Positions 26,570 through 35,598 of a stretch of DNA of 64,000 nt are shown here, in pieces. The position numbers were made by a program, and so were the translations under genes. Every line of letters begins with the position of its first letter. The stretch's first letter is position 1. The notes beneath the pieces are model-generated. The model was not told where the DNA came from. It did no database searches and saw only the letters and a program-made list of their open reading frames with translations. The DNA is from Pedobacter cryoconitis (lineage in GTDB: Bacteria; Bacteroidota; Bacteroidia; Sphingobacteriales; Sphingobacteriaceae): contig NZ_JACHCG010000001.1 in assembly GCF_014200595.1 (NCBI RefSeq), forward strand, positions 3,100,001 to 3,164,000, read 5' to 3'.

Positions 26570-27039
26570 AATAATCTGTTATTAACTGTATAATTAAGAT
26601 AGCGATCAATCAATTGCTTTCCATCTTCATCATAAATTGCCATGATGTTTGAGTCCCCCAGCCGGTAAGCATTGTATTTAGTGGAGTAAAGGGTCATCAA
26701 CTTAATTTCATTTTCCTTTTTCTCTTCTCCAATCTTAAAATAAAGTGCTCCTTTGTACTCGCCAATACCTCTCATTAAACTAAGTTTAAAAGCATAAGCG
26801 ATCAGACAACCTGCTACATGATCATGGGTTTTCTCCTGAAAGATCATACATCCTTCTATAAGCTGAGGTGAATCCTCCCTTACTAAAAGGTAACCTTTTG
26901 CATCTTTCAGGTTTTTCAGTTGTTTTTTGAAGTCAAATTTCCAGTTATCTCCGATTGATGGCATTTCTGAAAGTTTACCTTCTATAATCAAGGCATCCGC
27001 CTTTTCACCAGTTCCGAGAACTATAATTCTTACGTTCAT
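26566..27039 (-). CDS. GNAT-like protein, putative toxin partner
   Basis: A 157-residue cytoplasmic protein. The core HVAGCLIAYAFKLSLMRGIG, followed by a strand and a SerThrLys segment (LYSTKYNAYRLG) and a closing DGKQLIDRYLN, resembles acetyltransferase-fold (GNAT-like) proteins often encoded next to regulators in Bacteroidota. This is a judgement by eye. The acetyl-CoA loop is not clearly canonical, so activity is uncertain. It is first in a two-gene unit with the HigA-like protein (4-bp overlap). A toxin role is inferred from that arrangement only. Confidence 0.6.
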   Translation of the reverse strand: MNVRIIVLGTGEKADALIIEGKLSEMPSIGDNWKFDFKKQLKNLKDAKGYLLVREDSPQLIEGCMIFQEKTHDHVAGCLIAYAFKLSLMRGIGEYKGALYFKIGEEKKENEIKLMTLYSTKYNAYRLGDSNIMAIYDEDGKQLIDRYLNYTVNNRLL

Positions 27040-27072
27040 TTATTTTTGTATTCATAAAAGCGGGTTAGCTTG

Positions 27073-27086
27073 TTATAATATTATAA
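27073..27086. promoter_or_regulatory. 14-bp A/T palindrome upstream of the toxin-antitoxin pair
   Basis: TTATAATATTATAA is a perfect palindrome 34 bp upstream of the leftward GNAT-like gene, in promoter position. It could be an operator for the HigA-like protein or simply an A/T-rich promoter core. Confidence 0.45.
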
Positions 27087-27106
27087 AGGTAATGAAAAGA
27101 ATCGAG

Positions 27107-27127
27107 TTTGGTACAATATGTACCAAA
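27107..27127. promoter_or_regulatory. 9-3-9 perfect inverted repeat, probable operator
   Basis: Half-sites TTTGGTACA and TGTACCAAA are separated by three bases. The site lies 68 bp upstream of the GNAT-like gene and next to the tRNA-like fragment. Its symmetry suits a dimeric XRE/HigA-type repressor, so autoregulation of the pair is the simplest reading. Confidence 0.6.
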
Positions 27128-27131
27128 TATG

Positions 27132-27170
27132 AAGCCATATAATCTAATGGTTAAGATACCTGTCTCAAGT
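27132..27170 (+). pseudogene. tRNA-like 5' fragment
   Basis: The stretch contains a D arm that pairs perfectly (ATCT / AGAT) around the loop AATGGTTA with the conserved GG. It is preceded by a possible acceptor strand with a TA at positions 8-9 and followed by ACCTGTCTCAAGT, which resembles the 5' half of an anticodon arm. The 3' half of the anticodon stem and the T arm are missing. It looks like a truncated tRNA gene, perhaps tRNA-Glu-like, left by an integration or rearrangement. A functional tRNA is not supported. Confidence 0.4.
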
Positions 27171-27250
27171 GTATATATCACCTTTTATGATCTACATCAA
27201 TGTTTAACAAGTAAACACCACTGAAATTTGCCCTAAAACAAATTACAGTC

Positions 27251-27925
27251 ATGAATAGCTATTTAACCTATTTCGGTAACGATCATAAAGAAAGAGTAAA
27301 CAAAGCAATCACTCATTTACAAGCAGGAAAAGGCATTTTACTGGTTGACGACGAAAACCGGGAAAATGAAGGCGACTTAATTTTTTCAGCAGAAAAGATG
27401 TCTGTTAAAGATATGGCCCTCATGATCCGCGCCTGTAGTGGAATAGTCTGCCTATGCCTCACAGCTGAAAAAGCAGACGCATTAGCACTTGCCCCAATGG
27501 TCAATAACAATACCAGCCGCTATCAAACTGCATTTACCGTTTCCATTGAAGCAGCTGCCGGAGTAACTACGGGCGTTTCCGCAGCAGACAGATTACACAC
27601 CATCAAAACTGCCATTAAACCTCTTGCATTACCAGAAGACTTGTCCAGACCGGGACATGTGTTTCCATTAATCGCTAACAAAGCTGGTGTATTTGGCAGG
27701 CGCGGGCATACCGAAGGCAGTGTAGATTTAATGCAACTTTCAGGATTAAGCCCGGCAGCAGTACTCTGTGAACTTACAAATGCAGACGGCACGATGTCCA
27801 AATTAAGAGAAATCAGCGAATTTGCTATTTCCCATGAATTCACAGTCGTTTCGATAGAAGATATAGCCCAATACCGTAAATACCTGGAAGAATTACAACC
27901 TGAAAAACAAGTCATTTTATGCTAA
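27251..27925 (+). CDS. ribB: 3,4-dihydroxy-2-butanone 4-phosphate synthase
   Basis: 224 residues of the RibB family, which converts ribulose 5-phosphate to 3,4-dihydroxy-2-butanone 4-phosphate plus formate for riboflavin synthesis. Visible are the acidic active-site loop [11 protein letters not shown] (37-47), [20 protein letters not shown] and the NADGTMSKL end. The GTP cyclohydrolase II (RibA) half found fused in many bacteria is absent. It stands apart from other riboflavin genes, and I saw no FMN riboswitch in the 325 bp upstream. It may be a second copy supplying flavin for the flavoenzymes in this region. Confidence 0.95.
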   Translation: MNSYLTYFGNDHKERVNKAITHLQAGKGILLVDDENRENEGDLIFSAEKMSVKDMALMIRACSGIVCLCLTAEKADALALAPMVNNNTSRYQTAFTVSIEAAAGVTTGVSAADRLHTIKTAIKPLALPEDLSRPGHVFPLIANKAGVFGRRGHTEGSVDLMQLSGLSPAAVLCELTNADGTMSKLREISEFAISHEFTVVSIEDIAQYRKYLEELQPEKQVILC

Positions 27926-28003
27926 CAGCCATAAAGAAAATAGAGAATTCGACGTAAATCAGTTAAAAGTTGCGACTTTTGAGGGTATATCTAATCTATA
28001 ACG

Positions 28004-28591
28004 ATGTACAAACAAGCCCTGTCCGACTGTATTTTAAAGAGAATAACCATTAGTCAGCCTAACCTGAATACTGTTCTTTCCTATTTCAAAGAACAGGAAG
28101 TACGCAAAGATGAAATTTTACTTGCTGAAGGTGAAGCTTCTAAAAGAATGTACTTTGTAAAGAATGGTTGTCTGCGGATTTATTTTCTGCAAGCCGATGG
28201 CGCAGAAGCCACCCGTTACCTGGCTTTTGAAAACAATTTCGCTACTGGTCTAACCGGATTTATTAGTCAGCAGCCCTCACAGGAAAATATTCAGGCACTG
28301 GAAAAAACAGAGGTATTGTATATCGCAAGAGAAGATTTTTACACCCTGCTGGATCAGATCCCTGAATGGGAGAAATTTTACAGGAGTTACCTTGAAGGTG
28401 CATACGTAACCAATACCAAAAGGCTGATGAGTTTTATTACCATGGATGCAACAACAAGATATCAGTCGCTGATTGCTGAACATCCAACCATCCTGCAACG
28501 TCTTTCAAACCGGATGGTTGCCAATTATCTGGGCATTTCTCAGGAAGCCCTGAGCCGCCTTAAGCACAAATTATTAAACAGTAAACAATGA
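28004..28591 (+). CDS. Crp/Fnr-family regulator (cyclic-nucleotide-binding domain)
   Basis: 195 residues: an N-terminal cNMP-binding beta-roll (ILLAEGEASKRMYFVKNGCLRIYF, about 38-61) and a C-terminal winged helix region with NYLGISQEALSRLKHKL. This short form is common in Bacteroidota and usually binds no cAMP. It overlaps the downstream siderophore-interacting protein gene by 4 bp (ATGA), so both are one transcription and translation unit, and the regulator may sense a redox or iron-related cue. Confidence 0.92.
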   Translation: MYKQALSDCILKRITISQPNLNTVLSYFKEQEVRKDEILLAEGEASKRMYFVKNGCLRIYFLQADGAEATRYLAFENNFATGLTGFISQQPSQENIQALEKTEVLYIAREDFYTLLDQIPEWEKFYRSYLEGAYVTNTKRLMSFITMDATTRYQSLIAEHPTILQRLSNRMVANYLGISQEALSRLKHKLLNSKQ

Positions 28592-29328
28592 ATCCAGCAG
28601 AACAAGAACAACCGCCACAAAAGCAAATTATACGTACCCTTACCAAAGTCACCGCCATCAGAGATATTACCCCGCATTTAAGATGTTTCACTTTTCAGGA
28701 TGAGATCTTCAAAACTGCCGTTGATATGGAACCCGGTGTTAACCTTAAAATATTTATTCCGCAAAAAGATCAGGAACCCATCAGGCGAACTTATACCATC
28801 AGAAACCTCAATATAGAAACAGGTGAACTGGAAATTGAATTCCTGCTTCATGGAGATAACGGCCCTGGAAGTGCGTGGGCAATGCATGCTAAAATTGGAG
28901 ATGAACTTGGTATAGGAATGAAACCAGGCAGAGGGTTTAATCCTGCTGACTGGTATCTTTTAGCCGGAGATGAAACCGCAATTCCTGCTATTGCAGCTAT
29001 TTTAGAAGCCTTACCGGAAAAGACAAGGGGATTCGCCTTTTTAGAAGCAGACAGCAGCGCAGATATCTTTACGATACATACCCGCTCTGCCGTCCGGATC
29101 CAGTGGTTAACCAGAAAAGGCATACCCGCAGCAGCATCCACTTTACTTTTTGACGCAGTGAAGGCTACTCAGTTTCCTGCTCCCGGCTTCGAAACCAGGT
29201 TACTCTGGGCTGCTGCTGAGGCAAATGCAGTTAAAAATATCCGCTCTTATGCGAAAGACGAACTACAATTAGACAAAACTGAACTAAAGGCAACTGTCTA
29301 CTGGACAGCGGGAGTAAGTGAAAGCTAA
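28588..29328 (+). CDS. siderophore-interacting protein (FAD-dependent ferric reductase, ViuB-like)
   Basis: 246 residues of the FAD-binding-9/SIP family. The FAD site reads RRTYTIRN, followed by a HGDNGPGSAWA loop and the LLAGDETAIPAIAAIL stretch that is diagnostic for these NAD(P)H-flavin ferric-siderophore reductases. It would release iron from imported ferrisiderophores in the cytoplasm. It is coupled to the Crp-like gene and converges with the two ABC half-transporter genes, its stop lying one base from theirs. The grouping points to iron acquisition. Confidence 0.9.
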   Translation: MNPAEQEQPPQKQIIRTLTKVTAIRDITPHLRCFTFQDEIFKTAVDMEPGVNLKIFIPQKDQEPIRRTYTIRNLNIETGELEIEFLLHGDNGPGSAWAMHAKIGDELGIGMKPGRGFNPADWYLLAGDETAIPAIAAILEALPEKTRGFAFLEADSSADIFTIHTRSAVRIQWLTRKGIPAAASTLLFDAVKATQFPAPGFETRLLWAAAEANAVKNIRSYAKDELQLDKTELKATVYWTAGVSES

Positions 29329-29329
29329 C

Positions 29330-31057
29330 TTATCTTTTGATTTTCCAGCCTCCTAATTGTTGTTGAATCTCCCACAGCTGATGGTACACGCCATCAAATT
29401 CCAATAATTTTTGGTGTGTACCCTCTTCTTTGACCAACCCATCTTTAAGCACCAATATCTGATCTGCATTTTTAATAGTAGACAGTTTATGCGCAACCAC
29501 GATCACTGTTTTATTTTTCACGAGTTCCTGGATAGCTTGCTGTATATGCAGCTCATTTTCAGGATCTAAAGAAGCAGTTGCCTCATCCAGTAAAACAATA
29601 GGCGCGTCCTTCAATAATGCTCTGGCAATACTGATCCGCTGTTTTTGACCCCCGGAAAGCCGGTTTCCTCCCTCTCCTGCTTTTGAATGTAATCCTTTTG
29701 GCAATTCCCACGCAAAATCAAGTACCTGTGCCAAATCTGCGGCTTTGATGACTTCTTGTTCTGTTGCGCCGGGTTTACCAAACAGGATATTGTTATAAAT
29801 CGTATCATCGAATAAATAGACTTCCTGGAACACCTCGCTGATTAAAGCATAAACTTCACCGGGTTCCATATCTTTCACATCTACCCCTCCAATTTTCACC
29901 TTACCCTTTTGTACGTCCCAAAAACGGGCTATTAAAGCGGTAACCGTTGTTTTACCTGATCCCGACGGGCCAACCAATGCCATTAAACTATTTTGAGGAA
30001 CATGAAAGGAAATATCATTCAACACATTTTTGTCCTCCTGATAAGCGAAACTAACGTGCTCAAACTCCACATCAAACCCATTAGGTTTCAGCCTTTTTCC
30101 CGCTGACTGTTCCTGAATCCGCAACACATCAATGATTCTGCTTAAGCTGATATTCATATAACGCAGAATCACATAATCAACCAGAATGACTTTTATCGGT
30201 TCATAAAGACGGTATCCGATAATTAAAAAGGTAATAAACGCTGGTGCTGCCAAACTACCCTGCGCAAAAAAGGTAACTGCTACACCGATCATGAACAGGA
30301 AAAACAATTCCAGGACCAGACCAGCAGTAATCACCAGCGGCCCGGGAATAATTTCGGTACGAATACTTGCTTTACGAAAATCATCCAGCGCTTTATCAAG
30401 GCTGACAAAACGCTTACCTGTCATTCCAAATGATTTAATATGACGGATTCCTTGTACATATTCCAAAAAACGCGCACCAATTTGATTTCTTGCCTCAACA
30501 TGTTTCTGTCCCTGTTTACCAATCAGGTAATTCGCAATGCTGATAGCCAGCCAGCAAAGTGGCAAAGCAGCTAACAGGATCAGTGCTAAACGCCAGTCGG
30601 TTATCAGCAGAAATCCTGAAATAATCAAGGTGGCGAAAATAGCGGAAGCCATATTCCCAACCGTATGCCCAAAAATCAACTCAAAGTTCGCGACATCCTG
30701 CAAAACCACGGAGGCCAGATCTCCAGGATCGCGCTGCTTAAATGTGCCCATAGATAAACGTTGTAAGTGATTTCCTAAACGGATTCTTAAATTGGTAGAA
30801 AGTTCATAGGTCATCATATTACTGCTCACAATAGTCTTTGTAGCTACAAAAAGCTGGATTACAAGCATTCCTAGCATGATCCACACATAAGTCCACAAAC
30901 GGAAATGATCCGGGTTTCCACTAAATAACTGGTGAATAATTAACAGGAGAAAACCTGTAGGAACGGCTATAAAAGCACCATGCAGCAGTTCGAATAAAAT
31001 ACCTTTACGAACTGTTTTTGGTGAAGTTTTAAAAGTAAAAAAAAGATTCTTTATCAT
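29330..31057 (-). CDS. ABC half-transporter (membrane plus ATPase), YbtQ/IrtB-like
   Basis: 575 residues: six-helix membrane domain then ATPase with Walker A GPSGSGKTT, signature LSGGQKQR, Walker B IVLLDEAT and AHKL switch. The exporter-type fold with the neighbouring half-transporter and SIP gene matches the YbtPQ/IrtAB arrangement, which imports ferric siderophores despite the exporter fold. I chose the ATG at 31057 (Met-Ile-Lys-Asn), 10 bp after the upstream gene; the longer frame to 31165 runs through that gene's 3' end. The substrate is inferred from context; drug or peptide export remains possible. Confidence 0.9.
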   Translation of the reverse strand: MIKNLFFTFKTSPKTVRKGILFELLHGAFIAVPTGFLLLIIHQLFSGNPDHFRLWTYVWIMLGMLVIQLFVATKTIVSSNMMTYELSTNLRIRLGNHLQRLSMGTFKQRDPGDLASVVLQDVANFELIFGHTVGNMASAIFATLIISGFLLITDWRLALILLAALPLCWLAISIANYLIGKQGQKHVEARNQIGARFLEYVQGIRHIKSFGMTGKRFVSLDKALDDFRKASIRTEIIPGPLVITAGLVLELFFLFMIGVAVTFFAQGSLAAPAFITFLIIGYRLYEPIKVILVDYVILRYMNISLSRIIDVLRIQEQSAGKRLKPNGFDVEFEHVSFAYQEDKNVLNDISFHVPQNSLMALVGPSGSGKTTVTALIARFWDVQKGKVKIGGVDVKDMEPGEVYALISEVFQEVYLFDDTIYNNILFGKPGATEQEVIKAADLAQVLDFAWELPKGLHSKAGEGGNRLSGGQKQRISIARALLKDAPIVLLDEATASLDPENELHIQQAIQELVKNKTVIVVAHKLSTIKNADQILVLKDGLVKEEGTHQKLLEFDGVYHQLWEIQQQLGGWKIKR

Positions 31058-31067
31058 GAGTATAAGG

Positions 31068-32825
31068 TTAATATTCAGAGAGCGTAAATTCTTTGGCACG
31101 TGTATGGGCATTCCACATATTTTGATAGAGTATACAATCCTCCAGTAATTCTTTGTGCGTACCAATCCCGTTTACCTGGCCTTTATCAAGTACTACCAGC
31201 TGATCACAACTGGTAATTGTACTCAACCTGTGCGCAATTACAATCACCGTTTTATTACTGATCAATTGATTAAAAGCCTGCTGGATCAAATGTTCATTCT
31301 CCGGATCACTGAAAGCTGTAGCTTCATCCAGGATCAGGATTGGGGAATCTTTTAGAATTGCCCGTGCCAGTTGAATCCGCTGCTGCTCTCCCCCACTCAA
31401 ATGAACCCCTTTTTCACCCCATAAAGTTTGATAACCCTTGGGCAGCTGTTCAATAAAATCATGACATTGAGCAGCTCTTGCTGCTTCTACAAGCTGTTTT
31501 TCCGTTTTGTCCATTCCCATCCTTATGTTTTCAAAAATCGTCTGCTGAAACATAAAACTCTCCTGGAAAACAAAAGAAACATGTTTCATCAATTCCTCAG
31601 GCTTGAGATTCCTGATATCCTGTTTACCAATAGTTATGCGGCCTGAGGTCACATCCCAAAAACGGGAAACTAATTGCGCTGCTGTTGATTTACCTGATCC
31701 TGAAGGCCCAACCAATGCCGTAATGCTTCCCTGCGGAATAGAGAAATTAACCTTACTTAAAGCAAGTGTCTGATCATCATAGCTGAACGAAACATCCTCA
31801 AAATCTATGCTGAAACCGGATGTCAGTTTCTTCTCTCCTGTAGTTTCCTGCTCCTGGCTAAATAAGATTTCATCCAGTCTTTTAACTCCATGGTTAATCA
31901 GTGAAATCTGTGTCCCCATATTATTCAAAGCAAATAATGGACGAATATATCCCACACCTAAAATCAGGAAAAGGAAAAATACCGGTAAACTCAATCCTCC
32001 GTTAAAAAACAAATAGAAACCTAAGGCCAATATGGGCAAAGAAGCATTGCTGATGAAACTGATAAAAATCCCAAACCCGGGTGATGCCATACGGATATAC
32101 GCCACAACCATATCTCTGAAGCGATAAACTGATCCACTGTACTGATCAAAGCTATCAGCCGTATGCCCAAAAATCTTAATGACCGGCATTGCTCTTACAA
32201 ATTCTACAATACCGGAATTCATTTCTTCCAGCGACTCATGGTAAGCAGTAAGCACGCTGTTTCTTGATTTACTAAACAAAACAGGCATAAATACAGCCAG
32301 CAGTACTATAGGCAGGCAACTACTTAAAGCCAGCATCCAGTTGACTGTAAAAAGATAAACCAGCGTAACGATTGGTAAAGCCACGCCTTTCACAAAATCA
32401 GGAATACTGTGTGCAATGAAGTTTTCAATCCGCTCTACATCATCAGCCATGATCTTTTTCAACGCTCCTGAGTTATTCTGATTGATAAACCCGATTGGTA
32501 AACGGCCTAGCTTTTCGGCCATCTGTTTACGGAGTTCATATAAGATATTAAAGGCAGCAATATGTGAGGTTACGCCCGAAGCATATAATAAACCATAGGC
32601 TGCTATCATTGCGATTACAGCCTGATAGATATAAGTATATACCTGCTGCGTATCAACCGGAGGCGCAAGCATAGTCTTCATTATATAATAAACTAAAATA
32701 TAAGGAATTACGGATAGCAGTACATGTATAACTGCTAATATTGCTGATAACATCAATAATAATTTTTCTTTCCCGGCAATTTGCAACAACCTGCTGATGC
32801 CGTTTTTAGGTTTCTTTGTACTCAT
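31068..32825 (-). CDS. ABC half-transporter (membrane plus ATPase), YbtP/IrtA-like
   Basis: 585 residues with an exporter-type membrane domain (first helix about 17-40) and an ATPase domain carrying GPSGSGKST, LSGGEQQR, ILILDEAT and AHRL. The residue after the Walker B region reads AFSDPEN, a small deviation from the usual ASLDPEN also seen in YbtP/IrtA-like members. It probably forms a heterodimer with the product of the next gene. It is divergent from an AraC regulator gene, with an inverted repeat between them. Confidence 0.9.
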   Translation of the reverse strand: MSTKKPKNGISRLLQIAGKEKLLLMLSAILAVIHVLLSVIPYILVYYIMKTMLAPPVDTQQVYTYIYQAVIAMIAAYGLLYASGVTSHIAAFNILYELRKQMAEKLGRLPIGFINQNNSGALKKIMADDVERIENFIAHSIPDFVKGVALPIVTLVYLFTVNWMLALSSCLPIVLLAVFMPVLFSKSRNSVLTAYHESLEEMNSGIVEFVRAMPVIKIFGHTADSFDQYSGSVYRFRDMVVAYIRMASPGFGIFISFISNASLPILALGFYLFFNGGLSLPVFFLFLILGVGYIRPLFALNNMGTQISLINHGVKRLDEILFSQEQETTGEKKLTSGFSIDFEDVSFSYDDQTLALSKVNFSIPQGSITALVGPSGSGKSTAAQLVSRFWDVTSGRITIGKQDIRNLKPEELMKHVSFVFQESFMFQQTIFENIRMGMDKTEKQLVEAARAAQCHDFIEQLPKGYQTLWGEKGVHLSGGEQQRIQLARAILKDSPILILDEATAFSDPENEHLIQQAFNQLISNKTVIVIAHRLSTITSCDQLVVLDKGQVNGIGTHKELLEDCILYQNMWNAHTRAKEFTLSEY

Positions 32826-32850
32826 ATCTGTTTTAACTAAAGCATTGGGA

Positions 32851-32881
32851 AATATTATTTATAATTCTTCTAAATAATATT
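32851..32881. promoter_or_regulatory. 10-bp inverted repeat between the ABC and AraC genes
   Basis: AATATTATTT and AAATAATATT pair perfectly across an 11-bp spacer. The repeat is centred in the divergent promoter region, just upstream of the AraC-side -7 element, where a repressor or an AraC dimer would act. Confidence 0.5.
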
Positions 32882-32888
32882 AGCTTTG
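32881..32888 (+). promoter_or_regulatory. -7 promoter element for the AraC regulator gene
   Basis: TAGCTTTG matches the Bacteroidota -7 consensus TAnnTTTG exactly and lies 72 bp upstream of the AraC start codon. No convincing -33 TTTG element was identified. Confidence 0.5.
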
Positions 32889-32960
32889 TACAAAGGTGCT
32901 TGGTATTTGAAATAAATATTTACATCAAAAGGATAGCTTTTAATACCAAAAGGATTAATT

Positions 32961-33974
32961 ATGGGAATGGCTTTATGTGATGAAAACGGTAAATGGACTG
33001 AAATCGGCGGAATAGCCGATTACAGCGGCCCGCTGTTCACAGGAACCGGCCAGCATCCTCCCTTAGTCACAGAACGTAAGGAAAAATATAACTTCGCTTC
33101 TTTTGATGCAGAACTCGTTCAGCTGGCTTTACCCAATACTTATATCGTTTTTGGAGATATGAGGCTAAAGCATAACAGGCTAAGATTCCGTTCAACAGAC
33201 GAACCTGATTTCGTAGAGTTACATTTTTCACTGGCTGGTGGCGGATTGATGGAGAATCATATCAATGGACATATCCACGAATTTAAAGCCTTGCAGCATA
33301 ACCTGATTTATAGCCCCGAATTTGATGGCGTCGGACAGTACAATACCAATGAAACCTACCAGTTTTTCGAGATTCATTTTAGCAGGGATTACTTTCTGGA
33401 ACTGGTTAAAGACACAGGAAATGTATTGGCAGGATTTTGCAAGAATGTAAAGGAACATCGGTTCTCAGATCTTTCTAATACAAATTTAAGGATGACTTTT
33501 GCCATGCACCAATGTATTCGCGAGATCATGAATTGTAATTTTTCGGGAGGATTAAAGCTCATGTTTTTACAAGCTAAATGTATAGAGCTATTAAGCCTGC
33601 AAGCACAGGCATTCGAACAGTTTGCCAAAAAGAACATTAAATCCGTTCTAAAGTCACCCTATGAAATTGACTGTATCCACGCTGCGCGGGAATACCTGAC
33701 TAAAAACATACATACCCCTCCTTCGCTAACAGAACTGGCCAAAATATCCGGGATTAACGAATTCAAATTAAAGAATGGTTTTAAGGAATTATTTGACACG
33801 ACGGTATTTGGTTATCTGAGTGATGTCAAACTCATTGAAGCAAAAGAGCAGTTACTTTCCGGGATTGCCATCAAAGTAATCTCAGAGAATATGGGTTATT
33901 CATCTGTACAACATTTCAGCACTGCTTTTAGTAAGAAATTCGGGATCCCGCCTGGTAAAGTAAAGATGAATTAG
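32961..33974 (+). CDS. AraC-family regulator (PchR/YbtA-like)
   Basis: 337 residues. The long N-terminal ligand-binding domain contains FRSTDEPDFVELHFSLAGGG and a following NHINGHIH segment, as in siderophore-responsive PchR/YbtA-type regulators. The C-terminal HTH pair (about 240-335) reads SLTELAKISGINEFKLKNGF and IKVISENMGYSSVQHFSTAF. It is divergent from the two ABC genes and probably activates them when the cognate siderophore is present. Confidence 0.9.
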   Translation: MGMALCDENGKWTEIGGIADYSGPLFTGTGQHPPLVTERKEKYNFASFDAELVQLALPNTYIVFGDMRLKHNRLRFRSTDEPDFVELHFSLAGGGLMENHINGHIHEFKALQHNLIYSPEFDGVGQYNTNETYQFFEIHFSRDYFLELVKDTGNVLAGFCKNVKEHRFSDLSNTNLRMTFAMHQCIREIMNCNFSGGLKLMFLQAKCIELLSLQAQAFEQFAKKNIKSVLKSPYEIDCIHAAREYLTKNIHTPPSLTELAKISGINEFKLKNGFKELFDTTVFGYLSDVKLIEAKEQLLSGIAIKVISENMGYSSVQHFSTAFSKKFGIPPGKVKMN

Positions 33975-34000
33975 CAGCTTCTTCCATGCGCTATTTACGA

Positions 34001-34039
34001 AAAAACGGTTGCCCTTTCTGATCAGACAACCGTTCTTTT
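34001..34039. terminator. bidirectional terminator between AraC gene and metQ
   Basis: AACGGTTG and CAACCGTT form an 8-bp stem around a 15-nt loop, with an A-run on the left and a T-rich stretch on the right. It separates the convergent AraC and metQ genes. Confidence 0.75.
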
Positions 34040-34073
34040 AGAGGTTATTAATTCTATAGTTTAAAACCAGTTT

Positions 34074-34892
34074 TTACCAGCCCTTAACAGCACCACCTTT
34101 GAATATTTTAGCAGCAGCAGCCGCTACTTCATCAGATTGAAAAGCTTTTACAAACTTCTTGATCTTCTCTTCATCTTTGTTATCTTCTCTGGATACAATG
34201 ATATTTACATAAGGTGATTTCTTATCTTCTACAATCAGTCCGTCACGGTCTGCAATTAAGCCTACAGAAGTCGCAAAAGTATTGTTGATGATTGCAATGG
34301 TCACATTCTGATCATCCAGTGCTCTTGGCAATTGCGGAGCTTCCAATTCAAGAATCTTTATCTTTTTAGGATTTTCGATGATATCGTTTACAGTAGGTAA
34401 CAGACCAACACCATCTTTTAATTTCAGTAAACCTGATTTTTGTAAAAGAAGTAAAGCGCGGCCACCGTTAGTCGGATCATTAGGAATGATAATCGTATTT
34501 CCTTCTTTCAGCTCTTCAATTTTCTTAATCTTTTTAGAATAACCAGCTAATGGAAAAACAAAAGTATTGCCCTGAATTGCAAATTTATAACCGCGTTGTT
34601 TAGTCTGTACATCCAGATAAGGTTTATTCTGGAACACATTCACATCCAGATCACCCTGGCTAAGTGCTTCATTAGGCATCACGAAATCATTGAACTGAAC
34701 CAATTCTACCTCTAAGCCAAATTTCTCTCTGGCCACTTTCTGAGCAGCTTCAGCCACTGCAAATTCCGGCCCTGATTCTACCCCTACTTTAATGTGGTTC
34801 GGGTCACTCTTTTTAGCACCTCCGCCGCAGCTGAATAAGGATACTGAAGCAATTACAGCCACAGCTGCCAGTAAATTGATTTTCATGTTCAT
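34074..34892 (-). CDS. metQ: methionine-binding lipoprotein (NlpA/MetQ family)
   Basis: 272 residues. A lipoprotein signal with lipobox SLFSCGGG precedes the NlpA-type binding protein (HIKVGVESGPEFAV, NVFQNKPYLD, IIIPNDPTNGGRALLLLQ, VTIAIINNTFA). It would deliver methionine to the MetNI importer encoded directly upstream on the same strand, 49 bp away. Translation may begin at either of two ATG codons two residues apart. Confidence 0.94.
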   Translation of the reverse strand: MNMKINLLAAVAVIASVSLFSCGGGAKKSDPNHIKVGVESGPEFAVAEAAQKVAREKFGLEVELVQFNDFVMPNEALSQGDLDVNVFQNKPYLDVQTKQRGYKFAIQGNTFVFPLAGYSKKIKKIEELKEGNTIIIPNDPTNGGRALLLLQKSGLLKLKDGVGLLPTVNDIIENPKKIKILELEAPQLPRALDDQNVTIAIINNTFATSVGLIADRDGLIVEDKKSPYVNIIVSREDNKDEEKIKKFVKAFQSDEVAAAAAKIFKGGAVKGW

Positions 34893-34941
34893 TGATATAA
34901 ATTGTGTTTTCTAATCTTATTTATTTTTTAGCTCAAAAAGC

Positions 34942-35598
34942 CTATTTCCTATGGTCTACACGCTTAGCCAGAAAATCTCCGGTAAACTGGATCGCAAAAA
35001 CTAATGCAACCAGTACGATCAACACCGTGTTCATCACCAGTACATCATAACCTACATAGCCATATTGATAACCGATTTGCCCTAATCCTCCTGCACCAAC
35101 TGCGCCACCCATAGCCGAATAACCAACAAGTGTGATTAAAGTAATGGAAGCCGTATTAATCAGCGAAGGCAATGCTTCTGGTAATAATACTTTGCAAACA
35201 ATTTGAAAAGGAGTTGCCCCCATTGCTCTTGCAGCCTCAACCAGCCCACCTGGCACTTCGATCAGACTATTTTCTACCATTCTGGCAATAAAAGGTGCCG
35301 CACCAATACTTAAAGGAACTAAAGCAGCTTCAATACCAATAGAAGTTCCAACCAGCATGCGGGTAAAAGGAATCATCCAGACAATCAGAATAATAAACGG
35401 AATAGAACGGAAAACATTCACAAAAACCGATACCACATTGTTCAGCGTTCTGTTTTCCAGCACCTGGCCTTTTCTGGTCAGATAAAGCATAACTCCGGTT
35501 GGCAATCCAATTACAAAACCGAAAAAGCCAGAGACAAAGGTCATGACTATAGTCTCCCATGTTCCTTTGAACATCATCAAAATCATCGCATCAGACAT
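34942..35598 (-). CDS. metI: methionine ABC transporter permease
   Basis: 218 residues with five membrane helices and the EAA loop [20 protein letters not shown] that contacts the ATPase. It matches the MetI permease family in length and motif. The start overlaps the end of metN by 8 bp, so the genes are co-translated. Confidence 0.95.
   Translation of the reverse strand: MSDAMILMMFKGTWETIVMTFVSGFFGFVIGLPTGVMLYLTRKGQVLENRTLNNVVSVFVNVFRSIPFIILIVWMIPFTRMLVGTSIGIEAALVPLSIGAAPFIARMVENSLIEVPGGLVEAARAMGATPFQIVCKVLLPEALPSLINTASITLITLVGYSAMGGAVGAGGLGQIGYQYGYVGYDVLVMNTVLIVLVALVFAIQFTGDFLAKRVDHRK

Noticed and set aside
26986..27250. FMN riboswitch upstream of ribB
   Set aside because: I could not find the conserved FMN-riboswitch multi-helix core; the region instead holds palindromes and a tRNA-like fragment.
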